Assembly: GCA_903824665.1 (NCBI GenBank) | Contig: CAIJXT010000016.1 | Location: forward strand, 1 to 64,000 | DNA from: an uncultured Bacteroidota bacterium | Lineage (GTDB): Bacteria > Bacteroidota > Bacteroidia > Chitinophagales > Chitinophagaceae | Direction of reading: 5' to 3' | Length of the DNA: 64,000 nt | Part shown: positions 52,631 through 60,094 of the stretch, piece by piece | How positions within the stretch are numbered: the stretch's first letter is position 1 | Layout: each line of letters opens with the position of its first letter | The notes under the pieces: model-generated | Databases searched by the model: none | What the model was told of the DNA's origin: nothing | Seen by the model: the letters and a program-made list of their open reading frames with translations, nothing else | Program-made: the position numbers and the translations under genes

Positions 52631-52891
52631 CTAACCTCGTGATTGCGGACCAAGATTTGGAAAGCGATGATCTATGACATTCGATGGTAGTCTATCAATA
52701 ATGACGTGCGTAGAATTCAATGCACATGTTATAGTCAATTCTACTTGTCCGTTTTTTAATTCAAGACGAAGTGTTTCTCCTGACTTGCAGAATTTATCTT
52801 TAAAGTCATTTAGAATAACGTTGAGTGCATCTTCTGTATTCTTACGCTCTTTTGCTCGTCTTATTTTGAATTCAAATTCACTTTCTGCCAT
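52631..52891 (-). CDS. Small protein of unknown function
   Basis: 86 residues, starting MAESEFEFKIRRAKERKNTE. A charged helix is followed by a beta region (LRLELKNGQVELTITCALNS, HVIIDRLPSN). No family recognised. It probably shares a transcript with the short acidic frame downstream. Together with the 52205 gene it could be cargo next to the IS1595 element. Confidence 0.5.
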   Translation of the reverse strand: MAESEFEFKIRRAKERKNTEDALNVILNDFKDKFCKSGETLRLELKNGQVELTITCALNSTHVIIDRLPSNVIDHRFPNLGPQSRG

Positions 52892-53439
52892 AGCGATAAT
52901 TTATATTTCTAAAATTACCTCCGCTTTTTCACTGTTTTGTGACCAAGGTTAAAGCGGTATGTGAATTCCATTCTCATTTTCATTTTTCGCTCTGTTATAA
53001 AAGCTTATGAAGTCAATTCATTAATTCTGCTCATAAAGGTACATTGAGATTTATGTAAAATAAAACGACACAATCAGATATTTTATTATAACTTTTTGCT
53101 ATTTAAATATTTAATTTAACTATATCGATTTTCATTTGCAACATAAAGCAAATATTCTGGCTTTGTGGAACAGTAGTTATTTCCCAGCTAAGCAATCAGC
53201 AAGATAAAATAAAGGGCCATTATTTTCAAAATGAAAGTGCTTATTACCAACACAATTCACTCTCGCTTAAAAGTATAATATAATACGCAATGGTGCTATT
53301 TAGTGAGAACATATGTATGCTGAACCTCATGACCCGTTGTTCGCAATATTCCGTGGAATTGCATACCATAGCCGTCACCCGTTTAGCGAAAGTGATCATC
53401 ATGACTTTGCTACATGTTACGCGCTATGTCAAAAAAATC

Positions 53440-53465
53440 AAAGCCTCCGTTTTCTCGAAGGCTTT
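53440..53465 (-). terminator. Rho-independent terminator next to tail copy c
   Basis: On the minus strand AAAGCCT/AGGCTTT (7 bp, 12-nt loop) followed by GATTTTTTTG. Confidence 0.75.
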
Positions 53466-53525
53466 ATGAACCCGTTAGGACTTTTCTCGAACCTTTTTGT
53501 TGAAGATCTGAAGAAATTGGTTGGG
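53466..53525 (-). repeat. Terminator-linked tail, copy c
   Basis: Plus-strand TGAACCCGTTAGGAC, then TTTTCTCGAACCTTTTTGTT and GAAGATCTGAAGAAATTGG. Almost identical to the tail copies d and e. Confidence 0.85.
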
Positions 53526-53564
53526 ATAATTGCTGTAGGTTGAAGTGGCATAAGATTTTATTTC

Positions 53565-53729
53565 TTACCCAACCCTATATATACTCCTTACCAGTTGCAG
53601 GGCATCCCGCCTCATATCATGCCCCAATGTATATTTATATTCCCTGCTGAAGTCTTTGGTGTATTCAAATATCATAAGTATCAGCTTGTACGTATCATCA
53701 TCCACAGTCAGTTCATGTTACAAAGCCAT
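53565..53729 (-). pseudogene. avd: Avd-like four-helix-bundle pseudogene, copy c
   Basis: Frame of 55 codons starting MAL-stop-HELTVDDDTYK, then LILMIFEYTKDFSREYKYTL, GHDMRRDALQLVRSIYRVG and a stop. The fourth codon is TAA where family members have Tyr, and the second half of the protein is missing. It starts 42 bp after the stop of the DUF1566 gene, the same place as in copy a, confirming a shared variable protein-Avd arrangement. Confidence 0.7.
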
Positions 53730-53771
53730 TTTTTTGAATTTTTCAACTTCGCGGATATGCTTTTTAAATAG

Positions 53772-53891
53772 CTAAAAAGCCCGCACCGCACGTACGTAGG
53801 GTGTTGAGCCCTTGGAGAGGTAGTCCTGGTTGCCACTGCTGAAATTCTGACGCCACGCGCTTACGGAGGTGCCCTCACTTGAACTCCAATA
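53772..53891 (-). other. Putative variable region (VR) of DUF1566 protein 3
   Basis: Last 40 codons. Framework codons equal those of copy 2 (QNFSSGNQD corresponds to QYFSSGIQD), while YLSKGSTPY replaces NFFPKAFTLN, mostly by NNC codons. The adjacent downstream ~15 bp are also conserved and may correspond to the IMH region. Confidence 0.6.
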
Positions 53892-54602
53892 GTCGCCATC
53901 AGCAAAAACACCTATTGCACCTCTATTAATATATATTTTATTCAACTCGTCTTTGCTGGGCAAATACCAATCACTAAAGCCGCCACCAGAATAACTTTTG
54001 CAGACAGCCGATGCATTACCAATGGTACCACAATTCTGATAAATTATTTCGGTATTATTTCGGCCAGTACCCAACAAGTATCCCGTAGCACCTTTAAACG
54101 TTCCATAACAGCCCCAATCTACTCCTGTGCTCTGGTCGCTGGTAGCAGCAATTATCCCATGCTGCACCAGCGGGTCATAGCCAGGGTCGCCGGCTTGCAA
54201 AATGTAGGCTACTTTACCGCCTCCAAAACTGGCTCCTATTGTAAGCGTATTACCCACCCACGCCGGGCTACCACTCACTAATTGCAGTACCTGGCCATTT
54301 GTGCCCGATGGCAGACTGCTGCCGCCCACTGCACTCCATACAGTGCCTGTATAATAATAAAATCCAGCTGTTTCATCGGTCTGGAATATCATCAATCCAG
54401 TGGCTGGAGAGGATATAGCTGTCTTTTGAGCTGCGGTCATTCGAGGCACCAGCACTCCCTGGCTTGTACTTGTTACATCGAGCATAGCTGATGCATTGGC
54501 TGATGCACCGGTGGTGTTCAAAGCCATTCCCTGCGAAAAGGCAGCATTTGTAACAAAAACAGAAACCAACGCAAATGCCATTACGTAAGGGGTATGCCTC
54601 AT
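53772..54602 (-). CDS. Secreted DUF1566 protein, putative DGR variable protein 3
   Basis: 276 residues from the ATG at 54602, which starts the signal peptide MRHTPYVMAFALVSVFVTNA; a frame from 54644 adds 14 unlikely residues. The same build as the other two: AMLDVTSTSQGVLVPRMTAA, GLMIFQTDETAGFYYYTGTV, then a DUF1566 domain with GLIAATSDQ-like IIAATSDQSTGVDW and SDWYLPSKDELNKIY. It ends in the YWSSSE/AW/Q/F/G/VRAVRAF framework, with the residues between changed again (one codon shorter than copy 2). A pseudo-avd, tail and terminator follow. Confidence 0.85.
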   Translation of the reverse strand: MRHTPYVMAFALVSVFVTNAAFSQGMALNTTGASANASAMLDVTSTSQGVLVPRMTAAQKTAISSPATGLMIFQTDETAGFYYYTGTVWSAVGGSSLPSGTNGQVLQLVSGSPAWVGNTLTIGASFGGGKVAYILQAGDPGYDPLVQHGIIAATSDQSTGVDWGCYGTFKGATGYLLGTGRNNTEIIYQNCGTIGNASAVCKSYSGGGFSDWYLPSKDELNKIYINRGAIGVFADGDYWSSSEGTSVSAWRQNFSSGNQDYLSKGSTPYVRAVRAF

Positions 54603-54641
54603 AAAAACTATTTTGTCGTAAAAATAATAGTTTCTACCAAA

Positions 54642-54649
54642 CAAATATA
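54642..54649 (-). promoter_or_regulatory. -7 box of variable protein 3
   Basis: On the minus strand TATATTTG, an exact TAnnTTTG match, giving a leader of about 35 nt. No -33 TTTG is present. Confidence 0.5.
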
Positions 54650-54788
54650 CCTTGTCATTTAAATGTCCTTTGTGATTCCGCCATCAGGCTTGTCTACCAG
54701 ACATTAGCTATATAAATAGATATGGCAGTATGGAAATTGTAGGCAACGGCAAATAGCACAAGGCAATGCGCCCACATTCAAAAACAAA

Positions 54789-54826
54789 AAAGCCTGTGAG
54801 TGACTTAAAGTGCACTTTCAGGCTTT
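54789..54826 (-). terminator. Rho-independent terminator next to tail copy d
   Basis: On the minus strand AAAGCCTG/CAGGCTTT (8 bp) with an inner paired stretch, followed by TTTTG. Confidence 0.8.
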
Positions 54827-54893
54827 GGTGAACCCGTTAGGACTTTTCTCGAACCTTTTTATTGAAGATCTGAAAAGTTTGGTGGAGGTATTG
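54827..54893 (-). repeat. Terminator-linked tail, copy d
   Basis: Plus-strand GGTGAACCCGTTAGGAC, then TTTTCTCGAACCTTTTTATTG and AAGATCTGAAAAGTTTGGTGG. Not joined to an Avd relic; lies ~195 bp downstream of the Mur ligase stop. Confidence 0.8.
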
Positions 54894-55087
54894 AAATTGC
54901 TTTCAAAATAGAAGTAATAGTTTTATGACAGCTTCTCAGGAAATATTCACCCCATATCGTTGGTGTCATCAACGAACAAATTAAGTCTCTATTTGAATAC
55001 GTTTTTCAATATTTTTTTATTGGTTCACTGGCTGTACCACCAAAATTTCCCTCAAATAGAATAGATTTTAGAGTAAGGTTTGCTCAA

Positions 55088-56338
55088 CTAGCTCAACGTT
55101 TCTTCTTTGTCTTTTAGCTGTTGTACATAGCTCACGGCGTTTAATATCATGTCGCTCGTTATGAAAATGAGGCTGCCCTTTGGCGCGTTTTTGAATGCGA
55201 AGTCTATGGCCTCGCTCTCCTGCTCTATAACTGTCGTTTTTTTAGAGGGGTCTACGTTGTGAATGCCTGTGAGTACTAGATCTATGATTTCCTGTCCCGG
55301 ACGCCCCCTAAGCGATACATCCTGGCGAATGATCAACTCGTCGAATATTGTGGCTGCTTCCTCTGCAAGGTGTATGATATCTTCGTCGCGCCTATCGCCA
55401 GTGCCTGCAATGATAGCTATCCTTATTGTAGCGTCGAAGCTGGCCACCAACTTGCTGATAGCTTTCATGCCGTGCGGATTATGGGCAAAATCAACAATGA
55501 CCGAAAAATTGCGGAATTGAAAGAAGTTCATTCGACCCGGCGTAAGGGCAACCGATGGCTCAAAATGCCGCAATGCAGTCCGGATATCCTCCATATTTAC
55601 ACCCACCAGATACGTAGCGAGTACGGCTGCCATGGCGTTTGCTATGTTGAAATCGGCCTTGCCGTTGAAAGTGATCGGTATATTTGATAGTTGCTCTACC
55701 GTTATTTTGTCGGCACCACTTAAGATGGTTAAGCAACCGTTTTCGGGCACAATAGCAATACCACCATTTGCACAATGCGCCGCAATTCTTAGGTTCTCGG
55801 GATTGTGCGAAAAATATGCCAGTTTGCAGCTAAGCTTTTCGTGGATGGCATACACGAGGTCGTCGTCGGCATTCAGCACTGCATACCCGTCCGGATTCAC
55901 GGCAAGGGCAACTAGAGCTTTCACTTCAGCTAACTGCTGCACTGTGTTTATGCCTTTAAGGTCCAGATGATCCTCAGCCACATTGGTGATTATAGCCACG
56001 TCACATTGGTCGAATGCCAAACCCGCCCGTAATATGCCACCGCGTGCGCATTCAAGAACCGCAAAATCTATATTTTCGTTTTTCAATACGGATGCAGCTG
56101 ATAACGGGCCACTACAATCACCTTCTTCTACGAGCTTTCCCTGAATATAAATGCCATCGCTGCAGGTGAATCCTACTTTAAATCCAGCTTGGTTCACAAT
56201 ATAGGCTACTAGTCTGGTAGTGGTAGTTTTACCGTTTGTGCCGGTTACCGCTATGATTGGGGTATGCCGAGCCGTATTTGTAGGGTTAATATTAGTTTGA
56301 AGTCCGACCCTCCCATTGCCTCGCAGGTTTTCGCCCAT
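55088..56338 (-). CDS. Mur ligase family protein, cyanophycin-synthetase C-terminal type
   Basis: 416 residues. The ATP-binding loop is VTGTNGKTTTTR at about 31-42. It is followed by GFTCSDGIYIQGKLVEEGDC, AVLECARGGILRAGLAFD, ITNVAEDHLDLKG and VDFAHNPHG. These segments are those of the C-terminal (Mur-ligase) half of cyanophycin synthetase CphA, which adds Arg or Asp to the growing polymer. The N-terminal ATP-grasp half (~450 residues) is absent, and the 400 bp upstream hold no remnant of it. So it is either a stand-alone ligase for another amino acid or peptide, or the surviving half of a broken gene. ATG start, no signal peptide. Confidence 0.85.
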   Translation of the reverse strand: MGENLRGNGRVGLQTNINPTNTARHTPIIAVTGTNGKTTTTRLVAYIVNQAGFKVGFTCSDGIYIQGKLVEEGDCSGPLSAASVLKNENIDFAVLECARGGILRAGLAFDQCDVAIITNVAEDHLDLKGINTVQQLAEVKALVALAVNPDGYAVLNADDDLVYAIHEKLSCKLAYFSHNPENLRIAAHCANGGIAIVPENGCLTILSGADKITVEQLSNIPITFNGKADFNIANAMAAVLATYLVGVNMEDIRTALRHFEPSVALTPGRMNFFQFRNFSVIVDFAHNPHGMKAISKLVASFDATIRIAIIAGTGDRRDEDIIHLAEEAATIFDELIIRQDVSLRGRPGQEIIDLVLTGIHNVDPSKKTTVIEQESEAIDFAFKNAPKGSLIFITSDMILNAVSYVQQLKDKEETLS

Positions 56339-56577
56339 TTTTTGTTTAGAATTAATGTTTACAATTTACAGAGAAACTACGACTATCGCCGGCTTTAGGA
56401 ATGATTTTGGTATTAATTTTTTCGTTTCCGGTAGACCGGAAGTATCGTTCATTCCGCGCAGCAGTGGTCCGTCTTATGCTTGTATTGTCTGCGCACTAGG
56501 TTGGCAAATGCTCTGCCATAGTACTTGTCTTTTTCAGAAGAGTAGATGATAAAACGAGAATACCATGAATAGAAAAA

Positions 56578-56595
56578 CCTCCCAAAAAAGGGAGG
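56578..56595 (-). terminator. Rho-independent terminator next to tail copy e
   Basis: On the minus strand CCTCCC-TTTTTT-GGGAGG followed by TTTTTC. Likely ends the BREX-like transcript. Confidence 0.8.
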
Positions 56596-56607
56596 CTCCT
56601 CTAAAAA

Positions 56608-56672
56608 GTGAACCCGTTAGGACTTTTCTCGAACCTTTTTGTTGAGGATTTGAAGAAATTGGTGGATGTTTC
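56608..56672 (-). repeat. Terminator-linked tail, copy e
   Basis: Plus-strand GTGAACCCGTTAGGAC, then TTTTCTCGAACCTTTTTGTTG and AGGATTTGAAGAAATTGGTGG. Nearly identical to copies c and d; lies ~80 bp downstream of the HD-ATPase stop. Confidence 0.85.
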
Positions 56673-56747
56673 TCAGCTTCTATCTGTCATTGATAGTATA
56701 TCGCCGTGAATGTTTCCACTAAAATCTCAATTCTATACTACAAGAAA

Positions 56748-59210
56748 TCAAATACCTAATTTCTCTATCCCTCGTGAAAAACTTTCACAATTGGATGGCT
56801 CAACTATATTTCTTTTAAACTCATCCCAATACTCTTTCGATACAGATGCAACTATTCCCGAACAAATTAAATAAGCAAGCTCTTCCTCAAAGGCTACCCA
56901 TTTATCACTTATAATTATTTCCGTTCTTGCAGAATTAAGGTCTAAATCCCTATTACCGCAAACATCTACTACTATAATAACAGGGATAGGCCATGATATC
57001 TTCACTTGATTTTTCTTTATTCGCCATGATTCGGGGAATAAATTGGAAGGCACTTCTATTCCATGAAGTGATATTTGAGATTGAGATTGAGTTAGCCATT
57101 GAGTTGAATCGCTTGTTTTAATCTTCCCATCCTCATCAATACTTATTGAGGTTGATTGAAGTATAATCTTGTTGTCAGATAATTCTAACTTTTTCTGTAA
57201 AGAATAAGTTTCTCCATCAATTTCAATCTCTTTTGAATTGACTTCAACCTTATTTATAGGAGCATCATGACTTTGTAATATTGCTACAATACAAGTTCCA
57301 ACAATTCCAATATCTTTATTACCAAAGGCGATTTCGATTGTTCTTATATTTTCATTCTCTTGCCAAGAATGATTTTTCAGTGCAACTGGTGTAATATCTT
57401 TAAAGCTATTTTCATTACGAACCTTCGTCAGATTTGCAGTTTTGATATTTATTTGAAATGGTGGGTTTGGGATAACTGTTTCTACAGATTTTATAAAAGC
57501 CTCTTCACTCATTGTCTCCCAAGGGTTTTTAGTTTTCCTCAGAACAAGCTTTGTAGTTGTTCCAACCTGTTGCTGCTGTCCTGGCTTAATCCAGAAAATA
57601 CTGTCCTGCCCCTCAACTGTCATATTAATTGCCTCACTTGATTTTTGCGGTGCATAAATTCGCATCGTATCAACAATCATTGTATCTGCTACCATAAAAC
57701 ATGATAATATGCCAATTCCAAATCTGGAAGTTGGAGAAATCTCAGCATTAGAATCAATTTTTAAATTATTGAAATCTGTGGAAGTATAAAAAGATGACCC
57801 AACTTTTGTGTAGTAATTATCAATAATATATTGATCCATTCCTGTCCCGTTATCAATCACCTCTAAAATAAAGCTTGCATTCTCGTTATAATACCTAACG
57901 GTTATTTGAGGAATGTAGGAATTACCCCATTTTTTTTCCTGAGCTTGTCTTAGTAAACAGGCATCTATTGAATTTTGTAATAACTCACGCAATGCCACTT
58001 CCGGGTTTCCATAAAGCTGCGTACCCATTAAAAGATCAATAACTTGTCTTTTGCTAAGAGTAAATTTCGTATCTCTGTACAGATATATAGGGCGATTGTA
58101 AATATCTTTCTGGGTCTCAATCTTATCCCTATTAACCTTAAACGGAAACTTAATACAAATATCTCTGCCTTGATTTTTATTAAATTCATTAAGAGTGGAA
58201 ACAATATTATTGCCAACACTTAATTCATTATCTATAATATCACAAAATTCATGTATTGCTGCTTCAATAGCAGGGTGTCCACATTTGGCACTAAACTGAA
58301 TAATATCGGGATTAATGTCCCATGCTCCAACCGATCTATGCTTTTCCCATTCTTTAATTGAAATTGGATGCTTAACATTCAGGTGCGAGAATAATATAGA
58401 TGGTGTTCGTTTTGCATCGAAATCAAGTATATCTGCAAGTCTTAGAATAAGCCCAATTAATGGCAAACAAGCATATGTATTTGTAGCACATAAATGATTT
58501 TTATCAAATTCTAATAGCTTTACTGCCTCTTCATTATGACTATGACATATATTGGCGAATTCAACTGTTAAATCCTCATTTCGATATATTATTTTATTGC
58601 TGCGATTATCCCCTAATATTTCATCCCTATCAATAATTTCCCTTGCCCGGTCTGCATGAGTTTGGCGTATGTATTCAGTGATTAAATAACCTTTTATTGT
58701 GTCCGCTTTGGAAATTTCACCTTTCGCAACATATTCTTCAACAGCCCTTTGCTGGTCTGGTCTTGCTAAGTAAAACCTTCCAAATTTATTAAATGATTCA
58801 ATCTCGGCTTCATTATCGAACGTTGGGCTAGCCGTATCCCAGGTTTTTTTCCATGTTAGAACCTCTTTTTCATCAGGAGCCATACCGATGTCGTGAAAAA
58901 ATGCACTGAGTATTAGCAGCATTAATTCGGGGATAGAAAGTTTGATAATGTTTTCTTCTGTCAATAAACGTTCCATCAAGTTAAGAACCCTAAACAAATG
59001 ATCTCCATCATGAAGGGTATATTCACCCATATGTTTGATTATCGTTTTAGTCCTTTGAAATGCATAAGAGACTGCATTATCCACAGTAGTAACTACTTCT
59101 GAATCCTTAGTTTTACATTTCGCCACTAATTCCCTGTATATAAGGCTATTTTGTAACCGGGGAAAATATTCTTCTTTCCATTCATCAATTATTGCAGTAG
59201 GTTGTATCAT
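56748..59210 (-). CDS. HD-domain plus Hsp90/GHKL-type ATPase fusion protein
   Basis: 820 residues. Residues ~20-330 form an HD-type metal phosphohydrolase-like domain: LHDGDHLFRVLNLMER (His67) and SAFFHDIGMAPDE (His106-Asp107), with later conserved His residues (ICHSHNEE). Residues ~390-600 are a GHKL ATPase: ELLQNSIDACLL (N-box), DNGTGMDQ and FGIGILSCFM. Fusions of an HD-type domain with an Hsp90-like ATPase have been described in predicted biological-conflict systems. The position 165 bp downstream of the BrxA-like gene, on the same strand in an AT-rich island, supports a defence role, possibly an effector controlled by the ATPase (inference). Confidence 0.8.
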   Translation of the reverse strand: MIQPTAIIDEWKEEYFPRLQNSLIYRELVAKCKTKDSEVVTTVDNAVSYAFQRTKTIIKHMGEYTLHDGDHLFRVLNLMERLLTEENIIKLSIPELMLLILSAFFHDIGMAPDEKEVLTWKKTWDTASPTFDNEAEIESFNKFGRFYLARPDQQRAVEEYVAKGEISKADTIKGYLITEYIRQTHADRAREIIDRDEILGDNRSNKIIYRNEDLTVEFANICHSHNEEAVKLLEFDKNHLCATNTYACLPLIGLILRLADILDFDAKRTPSILFSHLNVKHPISIKEWEKHRSVGAWDINPDIIQFSAKCGHPAIEAAIHEFCDIIDNELSVGNNIVSTLNEFNKNQGRDICIKFPFKVNRDKIETQKDIYNRPIYLYRDTKFTLSKRQVIDLLMGTQLYGNPEVALRELLQNSIDACLLRQAQEKKWGNSYIPQITVRYYNENASFILEVIDNGTGMDQYIIDNYYTKVGSSFYTSTDFNNLKIDSNAEISPTSRFGIGILSCFMVADTMIVDTMRIYAPQKSSEAINMTVEGQDSIFWIKPGQQQQVGTTTKLVLRKTKNPWETMSEEAFIKSVETVIPNPPFQINIKTANLTKVRNENSFKDITPVALKNHSWQENENIRTIEIAFGNKDIGIVGTCIVAILQSHDAPINKVEVNSKEIEIDGETYSLQKKLELSDNKIILQSTSISIDEDGKIKTSDSTQWLTQSQSQISLHGIEVPSNLFPESWRIKKNQVKISWPIPVIIVVDVCGNRDLDLNSARTEIIISDKWVAFEEELAYLICSGIVASVSKEYWDEFKRNIVEPSNCESFSRGIEKLGI

Positions 59211-59374
59211 AAATATATTTTATCTTTTTTTGCTTATGTGTAGACAAAGAGTCCACACTTCCCTCTTTCGTCATACCGCTGCATAAGGTTTGAAGTAAAT
59301 CATTGATAATTAGATATACACGACAGAAAATACATCCCTGCTACAATTAGTCATTATAGTTTGAATCCTTATTT

Positions 59375-60094
59375 TTAACCATTAATCGTAAGATATCCTT
59401 TCCCTACGGCACTATCCTTCTTTGAAATTAAAAAATTAAATTGATCATCTTTCCAGTCAGAAGTATCAAAATACAAGTACCACGGTTTAAAATTCAAGTC
59501 GTCTATTAGTATAGATTTTGAACCCGAAAGCGAAATATCTGTATAAACAATCAATTCTACAACGAACCTATTTTTCACTACCAGCCTGGAATTTAAAGAG
59601 TAAAGACCCATCTTGATTCGCTGTATAGTGCCACATTCAATTAAAAACGGCAATATCTCTGTGATAGCAATGTGCATGGCTCTATTACTTCCGTAGATAG
59701 CGCCTATTTTTTGAACAATAACTTGTTTGTTTATATTTTCTTGAACCTTGAAGCCTTGAGATAATGATGTTAGAATATCAAACGTTATCGGATAGCTGTT
59801 ACAAAACAGACATAGTATAATGGCCTTTCGCTCATCAAGGCTAAAACGATAATAGTCAAAATCTTTGACTACTTTTTTAAGTTGCGCTAACAAGTAATTG
59901 TTCCTTTGGATAAGTACTGTTACGTGTTTAAGAATTTTACCGGCCCTATTTTCTCCTTCTGTATATTGCTTTATGTGTAGCAAGCATTTATCCCTATCAA
60001 AGCTTCCTGTTTGGAAATAGTCAGCTATAGCATCTTCAAGAACCTTAAAGTGCACCCTGCTTTCAACCCCTATGTATTTCCTTTTATTGATCAT
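59375..60094 (-). CDS. BrxA-like (DUF1819-type) BREX protein, tentative
   Basis: 239 residues without signal peptide, starting MINKRKYIGVESRVHFKVLE. Mostly helical, with LSLDERKAIILCLF-like segment SLDERKAIILCLFCNSYPIT near 104-123 and a short winged-helix-like part LIECGTIQRIKMGLYSL near 168-184. Its start overlaps the end of the PglZ gene by 11 bp, so the two are translationally coupled. In type 3 BREX the gene right after pglZ encodes BrxA, a small DNA-binding helical protein; size, order and fold fit, but the sequence match is weak. Confidence 0.5.
   Translation of the reverse strand: MINKRKYIGVESRVHFKVLEDAIADYFQTGSFDRDKCLLHIKQYTEGENRAGKILKHVTVLIQRNNYLLAQLKKVVKDFDYYRFSLDERKAIILCLFCNSYPITFDILTSLSQGFKVQENINKQVIVQKIGAIYGSNRAMHIAITEILPFLIECGTIQRIKMGLYSLNSRLVVKNRFVVELIVYTDISLSGSKSILIDDLNFKPWYLYFDTSDWKDDQFNFLISKKDSAVGKGYLTING

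Larger units (their letters stand above)
52892..53771. other. AT-rich intergenic region holding DGR cassette copy c tail
   Basis: About 880 bp. The left half (to ~53430) is very AT-rich and shows no gene. The right half carries terminator, tail copy c and the pseudo-avd segment that follow variable protein 3 on the minus strand. Confidence 0.6.
54603..55087. other. Intergenic region with tail copy d
   Basis: About 485 bp: leader and -7 box of variable protein 3, then terminator and tail copy d, then ~190 bp without recognisable content up to the Mur ligase stop. Confidence 0.6.
56339..56747. other. Intergenic region with tail copy e
   Basis: About 410 bp between the Mur ligase start and the stop of the HD-ATPase gene. 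Contains terminator and tail copy e; the rest (56339-56570) shows no gene and no ATP-grasp remnant. Confidence 0.6.

Noticed and set aside
44058..56672. Idea that the recurring tail plus hairpin are integron attC sites
   Set aside because: The GTTAGGA core is not kept in copies a, b and f, no integrase is present, and the hairpins are ordinary U-tract terminators.
56339..56747. Search for an ATP-grasp remnant upstream of the Mur ligase
   Set aside because: None of the three minus-strand frames shows ATP-grasp motifs; only the tail and terminator are present.
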